Program-made: the position numbers and the translations under genes
Shown here: in pieces, positions 8,953 through 19,546 of the stretch
How positions within the stretch are numbered: position 1 is the stretch's first letter
Layout of the letters: each line of letters opens with the position of its first letter
Source of the DNA: Alphaproteobacteria bacterium
GTDB lineage: Bacteria > Pseudomonadota > Alphaproteobacteria > Micavibrionales > Micavibrionaceae
Reading direction: 5' to 3'
Assembly (NCBI GenBank): GCA_018399685.1
Contig: JAGYOK010000021.1
Coordinates: forward strand, 1 to 34,827
DNA length: 34,827 bases
The notes under the pieces: generated by a model
The model's database searches: none
Told to the model about the DNA's origin: nothing
What the model saw: the letters and a program-made list of their open reading frames with translations, nothing else

Positions 8953-9844
8953 TTATTCTATCTTTACTGTCCATGTCATCGATGTAACAGAGTAAGCATC
9001 CAAACATCTATTTGGGCATTCGCAAGGCGGGCAACAAAGCTCTTTTCCTCTGTCGTCAAAACGGGTGGGCTGTCGGTGCGGCGGGCTTCGGGTCAATCAA
9101 GCAATTTACGATTTCGCCATAAACCAATCGTGTGCAGGATCTCCGGTTTCACGTTCCCTCGTCCCTTCATAGCGGCACCCATTCCAGTGTTTCATCCTCT
9201 TCGGTCGGGAGTATCCATTCATCTTTTCGAGGCAATCCCACACATACGTGGCTTCATTGGCACATGCTGCAGCAGCAGCCGAGGAATTGTGCTTCCGTAA
9301 TAAAAACAGGCTTCCCGTCGATCATGGGAAGTTTGCCGTTGGGCATTATGTAGTATGGTCCGGCCACATGTGGGCTCCTTCCGGGCACTCCAAATTCTTC
9401 AAGGTCAATCGCAAGCGGGAAACCAGCGTGTAAGGGTCGCGTAAGGTTTGGGTGATTTCGGTTATTGCACCGTCCGCTGCGACCACCTCCCCCGATTTCG
9501 ACAAACACGTTGCCCGCGCCGGATTCGATGTCTTCCAAGTCCAGGGTGTCAGCGGGACTTCCGCGCCGATCTTCGACGGTCACCGCGTCTAATCCACAGG
9601 ACAAAGTGTGAAGGTAAAACCACGTTCGGAGCGTACTTCCGCCTTGAACCAGATTTTGCGTGCCGTTGGTCAAAGTCAGCGGGTCAGTTGATACGGTTTG
9701 AGGCGTGCTGATTCCGGTCGCGGCGGCTGACGAAAACAGGATACCGTCCACCATTTCGAGGTCAAGCGGCGTTGTGGATTTGGTGAGTTGCCAGGGGTGG
9801 GTTGTGACTGTGATTGGCGGGTCAATTTTCAAACGACACGGCAT
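8953..9844 (-). CDS. Hypothetical tail-tip/baseplate protein
   Basis: The ATG at 9844 begins MPCRLKIDPPITVTTHPWQL, then LDLEMVDGILFSSAAATGIS, SADTLDLEDIESGAGNVFVE-like segments and MPNGKLPMIDGKPVFITEAQ. The last third carries an unusual cysteine-containing part: CANEATYVWDCLEKMNGYSR, KHWNGCRYEG and PAHDWFMAK, ending near TSMTWTVKIE. About 297 residues over several frameshifts. The first two thirds look like a beta-rich virion protein. The last third could be a separate small protein fused only by an error. No family recognised. Confidence 0.45.
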
Positions 9845-9847
9845 CCA

Positions 9848-10407
9848 TCAAACCCAATCACCACCCTCAACCAGCCAATTGTTCATAAAGTTACGAACCT
9901 GCCTAACAAAATGATTATCCAGCATTCTGGGGTTGGCGGCTGAGAGCTATTTATCTGGCTTTTACACATATCAATACTCCGGGGGTCCAGTTTTTCCCAT
10001 TGCGCCGTTTCTAGATTAAGAACAATGACTGGGCCCGTAATATCAAGCTGATACGTTCCTGTCATTTTTCCATATGAGGAAACTTTATCATAATTTGCTG
10101 TTAATTCAGAAACCACATAAAGCAAATCACCTTTGGATGTGTCGTCAGGATGAATGTCGCTGTTATATTAAAGGTGTTTTGGTCGTCTATTGTTATATTC
10201 CTAAAGTCGAACGGCGGAGATGTTGAACCATCCCCGATGTCACCAAAAACCTCTATTCCAAGATAAGAAATCAGACGTAGAACCTTCAACTAAAACCTGA
10301 ATAACAGCGCGATATTGCTTAGAAAAAGTTCTTTCGCCACCTTCATTAATGCGAAGTTGAGGCATTGAGTTTTCTCTAAAATTCAGTAGTGTTTCTGATA
10401 CAGCCAT
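9848..10407 (-). CDS. Hypothetical minor tail protein
   Basis: The ATG at 10407 begins MAVSETLLNFRENSMPQLRI, then INEGGERTFSKQYRAVIQVL, FGDIGDGSTSPPFDFRNITI, YVVSELTANYDKVSSYGK and TGTYQLDITGPVIVLNLETA. The end, DNHFVRQVRNFMNNWLVEGG, stops at a TGA at 9848. About 186 residues, beta-rich, two or three frameshifts. It stands right after the tape measure gene, where distal tail or minor tail proteins are encoded. No precise family. Confidence 0.5.
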
Positions 10408-10501
10408 TACATACCGCCTTTGGTGTTGGGTTGAGTTCTTCTTCTTGAGCCGCCGAGATGAAACGTGATCTATGATTACGTGCTGGGGGCCAGACGGAAC
10501 A

Positions 10502-12020
10502 TTAAAGTTTTTCAACCAGCTCGGGCGTTTCTTTGCGATTGCAAATTTTGTATTTGGCTTGGCGAAAGTTTTTCAGCATTTCTGGTGTAAGTTGCTCAAA
10601 TGCGCCTTTTGACATCATTCTTTTATTTTGTCGTTCAGTACGCTTTAGTGGCAGCCCCCGGAACAACTCAGAACCTCCAAGCGTCAAAGCGGCGGTCAGG
10701 ACTCTAGCGGCTTTGTTTTCGCCATGCTAAACCCCTTGCAAAACCCCTCTGCTATAGCAGCACCTATCTCTACACCAAACTCAATAAAGCCAGGGAGGAT
10801 GACAAGTGCGTCCGCTAATTTTTCTATAGAAAATTCCAGACCTTTGACTATTTGTCTGAAAGTGCGGATGTTATACTGTTATCCTCTTACATTTTTAGAA
10901 AAGGCCGAAAGGTAGAGTTTCGCCTTGTCTGAAAATTCTTTTAATTTTCGGAATGGCAGATTCAACACCCTGTCTGATATTATAAAATGCCCAAGCGACA
11001 TTTTGACCCCAAGAAAATGTTCCGTTGTTACGAAGCTCTGTCATTTTACATATCTTTCAAGCCAGTATTTAGCCAGAGGTAGAATCTCTGCCCACCTCGT
11101 CAAATGACTGTTTGCTTGCGGAAGTAAAAAATGGACATAATACCGGGCCATGTTTTGGCAAGCTTAGCTGCTGCTCCATGAAATTTCAGAAACTCACTGT
11201 TTAAAATTTCCATTGAGGGATTCAATAGCCTTCGGCGTGTTTATTTCGAAAACCTCTCCATTTCATTACGAGCTTTAACCTGTAAGCAAGCCCATTTCCT
11301 GCAAACGCATAGCCGCTTCACCGAACGGTCGGCCTGACGGATCATCGAGTATGCGACCATACCAGAATCGCAACATCCTTGATGTCATTCGGGTTACGGA
11401 AGCCGCGTCTGCCATCATCTTTAAGGCTTTGGTTCCCGCAAAAGCGTTTTCTGTGAACACGGTCAATACGATGTGAAGCGTCTGTGTAATGCTGGTAATA
11501 TCAAACGGGGTCAAGGTCCACCTGTTTGATTTCGTTCATCCGCTTTTGAGCTTTTTCGGCGGTTCCAAGTAAAGCCTGCTTCAAATTGAAGGTCGTACTT
11601 TTCTAAATCTGCCTGCCTCGGATATTGATTTTCCAATCAAGCCTGCACCCAAAACGCCCGCGCTGATAATGCCCCGTCGGATCGTTCGAACCAGTCCACG
11701 AACAAACCTGCGTCCAGCCGCGATACCAGCCCTTCTTGCAAATCGTCCCGGAAGTCTTGCCGCCCATCCCGCTATGCGACGATTAACGCTCTGTAAGCCC
11801 TTTGCAAATGGGCCTGCGTTTGCCCCTATCGTTACCTTTTATTCCGCCAGCCATACCGCCTAATGCGTTCAACGCCTTTCGGAATTCGGATACGGCTATC
11901 AGGGTCGGAGTGGGTTTAGGCGGTCCTGATTTACCGATGATTTCATTTCAGCCTCTATCTTTCATCGACGGCGCGAATAGCGGAATCTAACTTCCGGACT
12001 TGCGTTATACCACCATCCGG
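10502..12020 (-). CDS. Tail tape measure protein
   Basis: The N-terminal part shows VRKLDSAIRAVDER and SEFRKALNALGGMAGGIKG, the helical start of phage tape measures. The most diagnostic segment is MMADAASVT followed by DIKDVA-type residues, FWYGRM and GRPFGEAAMRLQEMGLLTG, matching the conserved 'fGeaamrLqelGlisg' stretch. The C-terminal part reads LFRGLPLKRTERQNKRM and AFEQLTPEMLKNFRQAKYK, ending at 10502. Only about 500 residues, which would predict a short tail if length scales as usual. The start is uncertain by some 30 bases, and heavy frameshifting blurs the middle. 10408-10501 holds no clear gene. Confidence 0.6.
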
Positions 12021-12637
12021 CGAACTCCAATTTCACGCCGAGAAAGCAAAGCGCAAATATACCACGGGTCAACAGGGTCGGGTTCAATAATATTCCCCTG
12101 CGTATCGCGTTTAGGCTCTTCATCTTTAAATTTATCGTTCAAAATTTCGGAAACCCTTTACGGAAGCGTCCACGCCTCTTGAATATCGAATGAGTTCAAT
12201 AAGCCCCGGCATTCTGTCGAAATCAACATTCTTGCGCTCACAGTCCAAAGCCCAAAGAGACGCGATGATAGAATAATGGCCCGTGATATAATGACCCTGA
12301 CTTTTCAATGAATTCCAGAACGCGAAAAGACGGGTATTGGTTATATCCTCGAACCGATCTTGAAATAATCGGGTTCTTTTATTTTCTTGGCGTTTTTCTC
12401 GGGATACGTCTCTGCTATTTTGTCCAGTCAACAATAGCCTCAACGTCTCGTTAGTCAATTTCCGTTGATGCTTCTCGATCAACGGTTTCAGAATCTGCTT
12501 TCGTGTAGGCTTTCATTTAATTGGTCATCCTCTTCATAAGTGGCCTTATCTTTCTCAAGAATTGCTCTGGCATCGGTCCGCCAGAACGTGACGACGGTCT
12601 TTTGGCGGTAATGCCGAAAGGGTTTTGGGTCACTCAT
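12005..12637 (-). CDS. Tail assembly region protein between tail tube and tape measure
   Basis: The ATG at 12637 begins MSDPKPFRHYRQKTVVTFWR, then TDARAILEKDKATYEEDDQL, RKLTNETLRLLLTGQN, RLFAFWNSLKSQGHYITGHY and SIIASLWALDCERKNVDFDR. The acidic end NIIEPDPVDPWYICALLSRR stops at 12005. About 210 residues, one or two frameshifts. In siphophages this position holds the tail assembly chaperones (gpG/GT type), often made by programmed frameshifting. Because the whole region is frameshifted, no programmed site can be distinguished here. The family call is from position and size only. Confidence 0.45.
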
Positions 12638-12641
12638 AATT

Positions 12642-12959
12642 TTACTCCGGGGCAACAGCGTTTGAGTCAATCGAGCTTGTGATGTCGAGTTGATAGCGGT
12701 AAGTCAAAGTCCCGTCCGGGTTTCCGTTAATGGCTCTTCGAGTCACCTTCCCCGGCTTGTCGGCAGTTGATAGACCGTTCACGTACTCACGTGTGGTCAA
12801 TGAGCCGCATAAGGCAGTCGCGCCAATCACCCGTGTAGTTCCGTCTGCTTCGGCGGCGGTGAGTTGGTCAAGGCTTCTGCAACTAGGAAAGATACGGTTG
12901 TTCCATCTTTCGGACCAATAACTTCCAATCCATGAACTAGGTGCGGGGTCAAAAGCCAT
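12642..12959 (-). CDS. Hypothetical tail protein
   Basis: Starts at the ATG at 12959, ten bases after the tail-tube stop, reading MAFDPAPSSWIG. A frameshift changes this to VIGPKDGTTVSFLVAEAL, after which LTAAEADGTTRVIGATALCG, YVNGLSTADKPGKVTRRAIN and GTLTYRYQLDITSS lead to a TAA at 12642. About 105 residues, mostly beta strands, typical of small tail or tail-completion proteins. No family recognised. Confidence 0.5.
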   Translation of the reverse strand: MAFDPAPSSWIGSYWSERWNNRIFPSCRSLDQLTAAEADGTTRVIGATALCGSLTTREYVNGLSTADKPGKVTRRAINGNPDGTLTYRYQLDITSSIDSNAVAPE

Positions 12960-12969
12960 TGTCTATCTC

Positions 12970-13620
12970 TTATGCGGCTGTACTGGTCAGCTTCTTGGTG
13001 AATGAGGCGGTATATGTGTCGATTTCCTGATTACTGGGTCGCTGTTCTCGTAGTTGACGATAATCAAATCCGAATCGCTTAAGTCAGAGGGTGCGCTGGT
13101 GGCGGTTCCTGTTCCTGACTCTTCATAGGTATATTTTGAGTACGAGTTCGTAAATCCAACTTGACCGGTATTACCCATTGCGGTCGTAATTTCACACCCC
13201 CATCGGTGGGTTACAGAAGTCGCTTCGGCGTTCGCATCAAGGCCTGCATCAATCAACCCCGCAACGGCGGCGATATTAACGGCTTGAGAAATTGCATAAG
13301 TTCGCTGCGACCGTTTCGTTTCAGTCCACGCCAGACCTTCAACCGTTACCCTGGGAGCTTGACCTGCTTCAGGCGTAAGCTCTACAGATCGAACCAAGTA
13401 ACCGCCAACAACCGCGCCAAGTGATTGAAAGCGTAACGCTTCCACATACCTCATATTCTGCCTGCGCGGTGACAACCGTTAAACCGTTCTGACACGCTAT
13501 GTCCCCATTCGCGCCCAGAACCTCGGTAATGTCGCGTGTGTTGTTGTCGCTGGAGGATTGGGCATTGAAACCCGCTCCCAATGAAAATAAGTCTGTTGCT
13601 CCTAAGTCGCCTGCGGCCAT
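12970..13620 (-). CDS. Major tail (tube) protein, probable
   Basis: The ATG at 13620 has a Shine-Dalgarno AAGAGG and begins MAAGDLGATDLFSLGAGFNA, then NNTRDITEVLGANGDIACQ, TVVTAQAEYEVCGSVTLSF. The second half reads YLVRSVELTPEAGQAPRVTV, AEATSVTHRWGCEITTAMGN and SDSDLIIVNYENSDPVIRN, ending at 12970. About 217 residues with two frameshifts. Position after the neck genes, size and beta-rich composition fit a tail tube subunit. No exact family motif is visible, so the product name is inference. Confidence 0.5.
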
Positions 13621-13700
13621 GATATAACCTCTTTTGTGTTAAATTAAAAGTGAAACTGTAAAATATAAGTGGTCAAGACTATCCACATGGTGAAATAATC

Positions 13701-14102
13701 TTATCGGATATTCACGCCGTTGGTTGAATCGAATTCCCAATCCCCTGTAACCGACGGAATGCAACCGAGTTTAAACCGTCTGGCAACAGTACCAGAATCA
13801 AGCGCGTATCCAACTGCCCCCAACAATTCCACGAGGCTTGACCCATCCCGATCCTTTCCCGGTTAAATGGGCTGTTCTGATCCTGATTTCAGCCCGTCCG
13901 ACCATTGACTTAGATTACCGCCTTTATGTTTCAACAGGGTGATCCGATCCAAACAAACGGCTTGACCATTTCATCTTCCACGATGCCGCCCGTAATCGTT
14001 CCGACTCGAACGCCTGTTATTTGGTCGGCTGCAAGCTGTGCCTCGACTAGTGCTTTTAAATCCAGCCTCTATGATTGCTTCTACTCCTCTTACCATACTC
14101 AT
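13701..14102 (-). CDS. Tail completion/terminator-like neck protein
   Basis: The ATG at 14102 begins MSMVRGVEAIIEAG. Shifted frames then give KALVEAQLAADQITGVRVGT and ITGGIVEDEMVKPFVWIGS, and near the end GYALDSGTVARRFKLGCIPS and VTGDWEFDSTNGVNIR, stopping at 13701. About 133 residues. The helical start followed by a 'vwiGs...' strand and location just before the tail tube suggest a tail terminator or completion protein. No sequence family is certain. Confidence 0.42.
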
Positions 14103-14109
14103 ACCTTCA

Positions 14110-14939
14110 TCATTCGTTGTTGCGCTTTTTGGCCCGATCTTCCAACATGCCTTTCATCATTCCGCGTAAAGCATTTGCGGCTTTTGCGTATACGTAAGGT
14201 TCAAAGTTTCCATAAGCTTTTTCCATGTACGTGACTTTGTTGTGGATAGAGCACTCCATTTTAACCGCGCCCATGCGTTCATCGTACTTTTTGACCATTT
14301 GCTCATGGTTTTTGATCGCGTCTTTGTTTTTGTGGCTGATCCTGCCAACACCCTTTTCTTTGACGGCAGCTATACCGCGCTTTGAAAACGCTTCGTTACC
14401 AAGCGCGGCCCAAAGTTCCCCGCCAATCCTCTACGGCTGATCTTACGCATTGCCGCGACTTCACGCGGGGAGTCGATCTGTTTTTGATACCTGACTTTCT
14501 ACCGGGCGCGGTTGATGTCCGAGTTTGCTGATACTTCAACCCGCTTTATTTGTAATTCTTGCCGGTGCGTTTCCGGTCTGCATCGAACTTGCGTAATCCT
14601 CACTATCTTCGGCGCAATGCCATCATCCGTCACTTTGGCATATGCGCTCAAAGTCACAGGCACAAAAACGGCCGCTTTTTCTGTTTGTAGAATTTCACAA
14701 ATGGGTTGCATACCGAACCGTGCATCAGTCCGCCTGCTCTTAGCCTCGTTTGGCGCACCCTCTTGTCGATTTAGATCGCGGGACTTACCAGGCGGGCTCA
14801 TGCTTCTTGCTACTCCAGCGGCCTTATTTGCAGTCAGGCGCACAACGGCGGGCGCGTCATAGCTTCGGAAGTTCGTATCGAATCTTCTCATGGCTTTGTT
14901 ACCTCGAACGCCTTCTATTCTAACCCCTACAACACTCAT
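14110..14939 (-). CDS. Hypothetical neck or tail-joining protein
   Basis: The ATG at 14939 begins MSVVGVRIEGVRGNKAMRRF and continues with AVVRLTANKAAGVARSMSPP, AVFVPVTLSAYAKVTDDGIA and, near the end, KYDERMGAVKMECSIHNKVT, YMEKAYGNFEPYVYAKAANA and a basic KKRNNE terminus at 14110. About 276 residues. The basic, helical last third resembles minor head/tail-joining proteins that touch DNA. Several frameshifts occur between 14360 and 14560. It could be two genes split near 14490. No family recognised. Confidence 0.42.
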
Positions 14940-14940
14940 A

Positions 14941-15307
14941 TCATGCGTCCTCGTCAAGGACGAATAGGCGTAAGATGGACCCAAAGCCGGAATAGCGTGT
15001 TTCGGCAACCTGGTAATCTTCGGCGTTCCGAGACTGGTTTGATTACCCGCGCCCGGGAATGACAGGAGGAGGGCCGCTAAATATCCTTTTCAGCGGGCGG
15101 TGGGGTGAAGTCAGAGGTTGCGATACGCACAGAAAACATATCGCCCATCGTTTCGCCCATGTCGGATATGTCGGTTGGTTGACCGCCGTTGACTTCAATC
15201 CTCCTCACAGCGGTTTTAATGTCAAACGCAACCATGACGATTTCCGTGCGGATGTTTTGTCGAACGGAGTTTTTCAAAATAGCTACGGATGATTTAGCGT
15301 TTAGCAT
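14941..15307 (-). CDS. Head-tail connector-like protein
   Basis: The ATG at 15307 lies directly after the terminator T-run and begins MLNAKSSVAILKNSVRQNIR, then VMVAFDIKTAVRRIEVNGGQ, SDMGETMGDMFSVRIATSDF and TPPPAEKDI. Later frames give HAIPALGPSYAYSSL and RLFVLDEDA, stopping at 14941. About 122 residues. Size, the 'D..metmgd.fsvria..df' beta segment and its place after the capsid genes fit a lambda FII-like head-tail attachment protein. This is a structural guess, not a motif match. Confidence 0.42.
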
Positions 15308-15308
15308 A

Positions 15309-15348
15309 ATAAAACGCCCCGTGTGGCGAAAATCACCACGCCGGGGCG
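15309..15348 (-). terminator. Intrinsic terminator inside the morphogenesis operon
   Basis: On the minus strand CGCCCCG (15348-15342) pairs with CGGGGCG (15321-15315), with extra pairing in the 20-base interior (TGG/CCA), and a TTTTATT run follows at once. It stands between the post-capsid gene (stop 15371) and the connector gene (start 15307). It should reduce transcription of neck and tail genes relative to the capsid genes. Confidence 0.72.
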
Positions 15349-15370
15349 CACCAATGGAGAATTGGCGATA

Positions 15371-15776
15371 TTACAGCAGAAGAGACAGAGGGTAGCTGAC
15401 TCCGGTGTTGTCACCGCCGTCCGCCAATACAGCCGCGTTCACGTTGAGTAACGCTTGGTGCTGGACGGCAGTCGAATGCGGGTTGCAGCGGGTCCGACCT
15501 GCGGCAGCGGCGGCTCCGGTGATAGTGACCGCTTTTTGAAAGCTCTTTCAATGGCTGCAACGTGGAATCGTCTGGTGGAATCCTGAAAAGTGTAGATAAC
15601 GGTCTTGTCTTCCACGAGGTCAGGTGTTGCAGGAATAGACAGTTCAACATCAATCCCTTCGTTTACGGGAAATGCGAAACCTGTTCCAAGTCGATGCTAT
15701 CACCGTCCGCGTTGGCGGCGGCGGCGGGCAAAGCCTTGGTTACTTTGAGTAGTTCGTCACGAATTGCGCGGGGCAT
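15371..15776 (-). CDS. Small virion protein after the capsid gene (possible capsid cement/decoration)
   Basis: The ATG at 15776 has a Shine-Dalgarno AAGGAAAA and begins MPRAIRDELLKVTKALPAAA, then NADGDSIDLEQV, INVELSIPATPDLVEDKTVI-like residues, YTFQDSTDDSTLQPL and the ending GGDNTGVSYPLSLLL, with TAA at 15371. About 134 residues, beta-rich. Proteins of this kind, with 'aanaDGDsIDL' and a hydrophobic end, sit directly after the major capsid gene in many phages and often decorate the capsid; Bbp16-type cement is one possibility. A strong terminator follows it. Two or three frameshifts. Confidence 0.5.
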
Positions 15777-15792
15777 AATAATTTTCCTTGTT

Positions 15793-16745
15793 TTAGGATT
15801 CGATTTCGTCGGTGTTTCCGATAGAGTCGGTTTCGATGATCGGGATACCCTCGTATTCAGTCGGGCGGGGGCCACGTTCGGCTGATCCGGGGCGAACTCA
15901 TGCTGCCCTGAAGGACGACGGTAATGGCTGATCTGCAACTGAGTAACACTGCGGCGAGATGCAAAGATTGCATCTGGGCGATGTGTCCGACCGGGAACGT
16001 AGCCATCATTTGAGCGAGCTGCGCGTCAGTCAAACCTTTTACCACTGTCCTCGGTCAAATTGACAATACGGCGGGTAACGTTTTCATGGCCGATTTGCAT
16101 ACCCACCCATGCGGTGAGCGCGGCAACATATGCATCGTATCCGCACCTGCGGAATCATAAACCATTTGTTCGCGGAAGTCACCGAGCTCAAAAGCTTGAT
16201 TTTGACCGCCAACAAGGGTAAGATCCTGAATGCCGAATTTAACAGCGTAAACGCTTGATGCCGTGTCAGAGGTGGTTCCAGCGGCGTTGATGGCGGGAGT
16301 TCGTCACCTCGCGGCGGTAGTTCCCTGGAACGAAGCGCGGCTTCGACCGGGGAAACCTTTAGCGTCGGTAGTGATGCCACAAAACATCTGCTTGCCGAGG
16401 TTTTGCATTGCGGACTGCATCACGCCGGAAGCCTGATAGCTCGCCAGGATTCGGCACCGTCTCGTAAGCGTCTGCAACGGCTTTGTCAGCCTTTACATTT
16501 CCGGCCAAAGATAAAGCATTCAATCAGGCTTTTCTTGAAGGTGGACTTTCCAGGGCCTGCCCTTCGCGTTACGGAATCCCGTATCTGGAAGTGCGGTCCG
16601 AATGCCGGTGGTGTAGGACGTTCCGCGAATGGTGCGGAAAGGTACGGACCTGCAATTCAGGAGCGTAAAACCAAGTTTTCTTCAATCAACCCAACGGAGT
16701 ATCGTTCTCGTTATGCTTCTGGATGTCGAGCAGTGTGGCAGACAT
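15793..16745 (-). CDS. Major capsid protein
   Basis: The ATG at 16745 has a good Shine-Dalgarno (AAAGGAAAGAC) and begins MSATLLDIQKHNEND. Further segments are FRTIRGTSYTTGIRTALPDT with GFRNA, a hallmark of one HK97-fold capsid group, then KADKAVADAYETVP-type and GVMQSAMQNLGKQMFCGITT residues, GIQDLTLVGGQNQAFELGDF-like and GLTDAQLAQMMATFPVGHI. The C-terminus TEYEGIPIIETDSIGNTDE matches the typical end of this group. About 317 residues, usual for the family. At least seven frameshifts. It forms the icosahedral shell, following the protease/scaffold gene. Confidence 0.72.
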
Positions 16746-16773
16746 GTCTTTCCTTTATTTGCGGATTTAGATT

Positions 16774-17954
16774 TCAGCGCGGCGGTTGCTTTGCAATCCC
16801 GGTAAGTTCTTTGCTGAAGTTTCTTCCGGCGTGAATGTCCTGGCCGTTTTCGTCAAGCTCTTCCTTCAGCTTGTCGTTTTCTTTAGAAAGCTCTTTGTTT
16901 TCAGCTTTCAATTTGGTGCAATACTTTTCAATTGCATCGGCCTTGGTTCCTTGGGATTCAAGAACTTCATCGGCGATTTCAACACCGCAGAAATTCACGA
17001 TTTCCCGGTATTCAGAAAGCGACATGTCATTTTGCACATCGGCGGGTTTTTCAGAACCTTCCGGTTTCATTCCCTTTGCTCAACCGGTATTTTCGGCGGC
17101 AGGGGTGTTCTCCCGGTGCCTTTTCCTGAGTTTTTCAGTTTCCTCTGGGTTCTTGAACTTTACCCAAAGATTCATCGGGCTTTTTTCAGTCTTGTCGGGG
17201 AGTGTTCTGTTCTGTTTTCATATGCTTTACCTTTAGGTACTGTTTTATGTTTACGCCGTACTTTTGAATGTAGTCAACCACTTTTCATTATTTTCTAAAA
17301 AGTTTCAACTTCGGGATGTTCGGCGAGAAATTGCTCCACCTGCCCGCGACACTTGCGGTTGCAAATAGTCCGTCGGGATTTGCAGCGGGTTCGTCCACAA
17401 AGTCGCAACTGCTGTAACTGACAGCTTGCGAATACTTCTGCCAGTGAGTTCAAAAGCATCGTATTCGCTCCAGTTTTCCTGATAGATTTTATTCCCACAT
17501 CCTTGTCTCGTCGGTAGCGTTCGCCGTTGATAAACACGATGGACGTACCAAAAAGCTGGATCATCTTCGCCAGTTGCTTCACATATTCCAAGTCGCCATT
17601 GGGGACTTGCGGGCGGATTCGGCAAAGTGAAGGTCTGCAAGTAAACGTTCGCCATTGCCAACCAAACGGAAATTACGGAAGTGGCCATGCAAGTTCCGAG
17701 AGATTCAGAACACAATGCCAAAGTCCCGTAAAACGGGACTTCAAGCCGATACGCATTGCATCGCCCTGTCGGTATACCTTTCTCACAAAGTCTTTGTCAA
17801 GATGAACGCCATGCCCTAAGGCCTCCCCAACGGTCAAGCAATGGAGCATCCGGTGATTACGTTGGTTTCGACCTTTCGGGAGCGGCTCGAAAGCGGATAA
17901 CCGGGTCCACCGGGATTCATCAGTTTTGTTTTCAGTCGTCGGATTCATTTTCAT
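16774..17954 (-). CDS. Prohead protease with C-terminal coiled-coil scaffold region
   Basis: The ATG at 17954 overlaps the portal stop as ATGA. The reconstructed N-terminal domain has HGVHLDKDFVRKVYRQGDAM, IGLKSRFTG, SESLGTYxGxFRNFRLVGNG-type residues, RLLADLHFAESARKSPNGD, LEYVKQLAK, FGTSIVFINGERYRRDKD and SEYDAFELTGRSIRKLSAV-like residues, the layout of phage prohead core proteases. It then continues EQFLAEHPEVETFLENNEK and VVDYIQKYGVNIKQYL. The C-terminal third has the coiled coil KADAIEKYCTKLKAENKELS and KENDKLKEELDENGQDIHAG, typical of internal scaffold. About 390 residues as one fused protein, though a separate scaffold gene starting near 17070 cannot be excluded. It cleaves and templates capsid assembly. 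Confidence 0.6.
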
Positions 17955-19470
17955 CCTGCCTTTATTTCCTTGATGTCATTGTCAATTTCGTTGTCCTGTT
18001 CTGAACGCCGTCCGGGGATCGCCTACGTAAATAGGTACACTAAGCTCATCTGCTCGTTTCAGGTATTCAGACTGCTTTTCAAGTTCCGAATACATCGACG
18101 TTGCGCTCTTTTCCAAGAGTGGGAATAGAGATTTCAGACCCAGCGCGACTTCCCCTTCAGAGGCTTTGATTTCGTTCATCTTATCCAGCCATGGAGACGG
18201 GCGCGGATGAACGTGCACCAGCGGGCGCAACTCTTCGTATGTGGTTCCTTTTATATCTCCGTCGTCAATCCACATTTGGACTTTCCAATCCAGATATTGT
18301 TCCATGACCTCTTCGTTTTTGCCACGCTTGGACTGAATGGATTCTCATACATTTTGCGGTCCGCAATTATATGAGAGAATGAGGCAGAGCGGCCATCAAA
18401 AACGTGTAGGATGTCCAAAGCAAGCAGTGCACATCGAATAGCCAATCCGGTGTAACTCTCACGGATTCAGGAGGCGTTTGAGATTCAATGGTTTTGAGCA
18501 TCTTCACTGAATCAGATTCAGCCCAAATGGCCCGTTTTTAATGTCTATTTCTCTGGAAACGTCGGCTTGCGCAACATCATTTTCGCCCGGTCCTTCATCT
18601 TCCACATCTTCGGATGTCGACTGCAACCCGCCCTGTTGAATCAATAGCGTCTTGCGTAATAGCGTACCCAAAAACGGCATGAAGCTTGATTTTGAGCAGG
18701 ATGAATTCCATTCCCTTTGATGTCCAAAAGCTGGTTCATCGCGCATAATAGGCGATATACCCCTTTGTCTGCTGATAGCGGTCAAAGTATCCTGAATAAA
18801 TTGCGGTTTCTCGCCAAAAACACGGCGGTCAAATTTCAGGGTTCTTTTAAATTTGTGTATTTGCAATACGAAAATGACTAACTCCCCTCCATAGGTATCA
18901 AGTTCTAATCCTTGGATCTGTGAATCTGGTCAAACCGTCTTTCCCAACGGCATTCCAGGGGCTAGGCAGGTCATCTGGCCTTGTGATTTGAGAACCTTCT
19001 ACAAGCTGACAGACCCATACCGGGGAGCTTTTGGCGGTGATTTTGAAGCCATAAGGAGTCGCCATCTAAAACCGGCCCATCTCGAAAAGGCGCATAGATT
19101 CATCCCCGGTTGTGGCGTTTTGCCGCGTCAAAATTTCGAGCCTTCCTGTGCTCCCGCAAAAAAGGTCCATTACGACCTTTCTATTATCACCTGCTGCTTT
19201 ATCCACGTCAAAATAGAATGAGGATACCGCGTCTAAATGCCTGCGTATCATCCATCCAGCTAAAGGGATATTGTCCAGAACATCGTTCGTGAGTGCCTCA
19301 CCTTTTTTTTCGTTCATGACGCTTAAGAATTATAGTCCTGGTGCGGCTTTTGCCCGTGCGGAATACCTTTGCGCCGAACCGTTCTGAACCGCCTCATAGT
19401 CAAACGAGCTTGTGTCCCTGCGGCTTTAAAGGGAAATGGCTTGTGAATTTGATGCAGAAAGCTTTTTCAT
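17951..19470 (-). CDS. Portal protein (lambda-like)
   Basis: Probable start at the ATG at 19470 (MKKLSASNSQAISL), then SFDYEAVQNGS, a short basic segment and LTNDVLDNIPLAGWMIRRHL with DAVSSFYFDVD, the usual 'r.n.lagwiiRrhlD.v' start of this portal class. The middle shows AISRQRGISP, PFGLNLIQ and DWLFDVHCLLW. The C-terminal part, open over 18305-17982, reads QYLDWKVQMWIDDGDIKG, VHVHPRPSPWLDKMNEIKAS and SATSMYSELEKQSEYLKRAD, matching the 'W.W..P.pwlDp..e..A' end of lambda-like portals. It ends EQDNEIDNDIKEIKAG with a TGA coupled to the protease. About 506 residues. The dodecameric portal admits DNA with TerL. Confidence 0.65.
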
Positions 19471-19546
19471 ATCAGTGATACATGGTCCGCATCGATACAG
19501 ACTGGAACAGCGGACGCGCCCCCGGTAGATCGTGCAATCTGGTTAT

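Noticed and set aside
12005-12959. Programmed frameshift in the tail assembly chaperone
   Set aside because: Surrounding genes all carry random frameshifts, so no slippery site can be told from error here.
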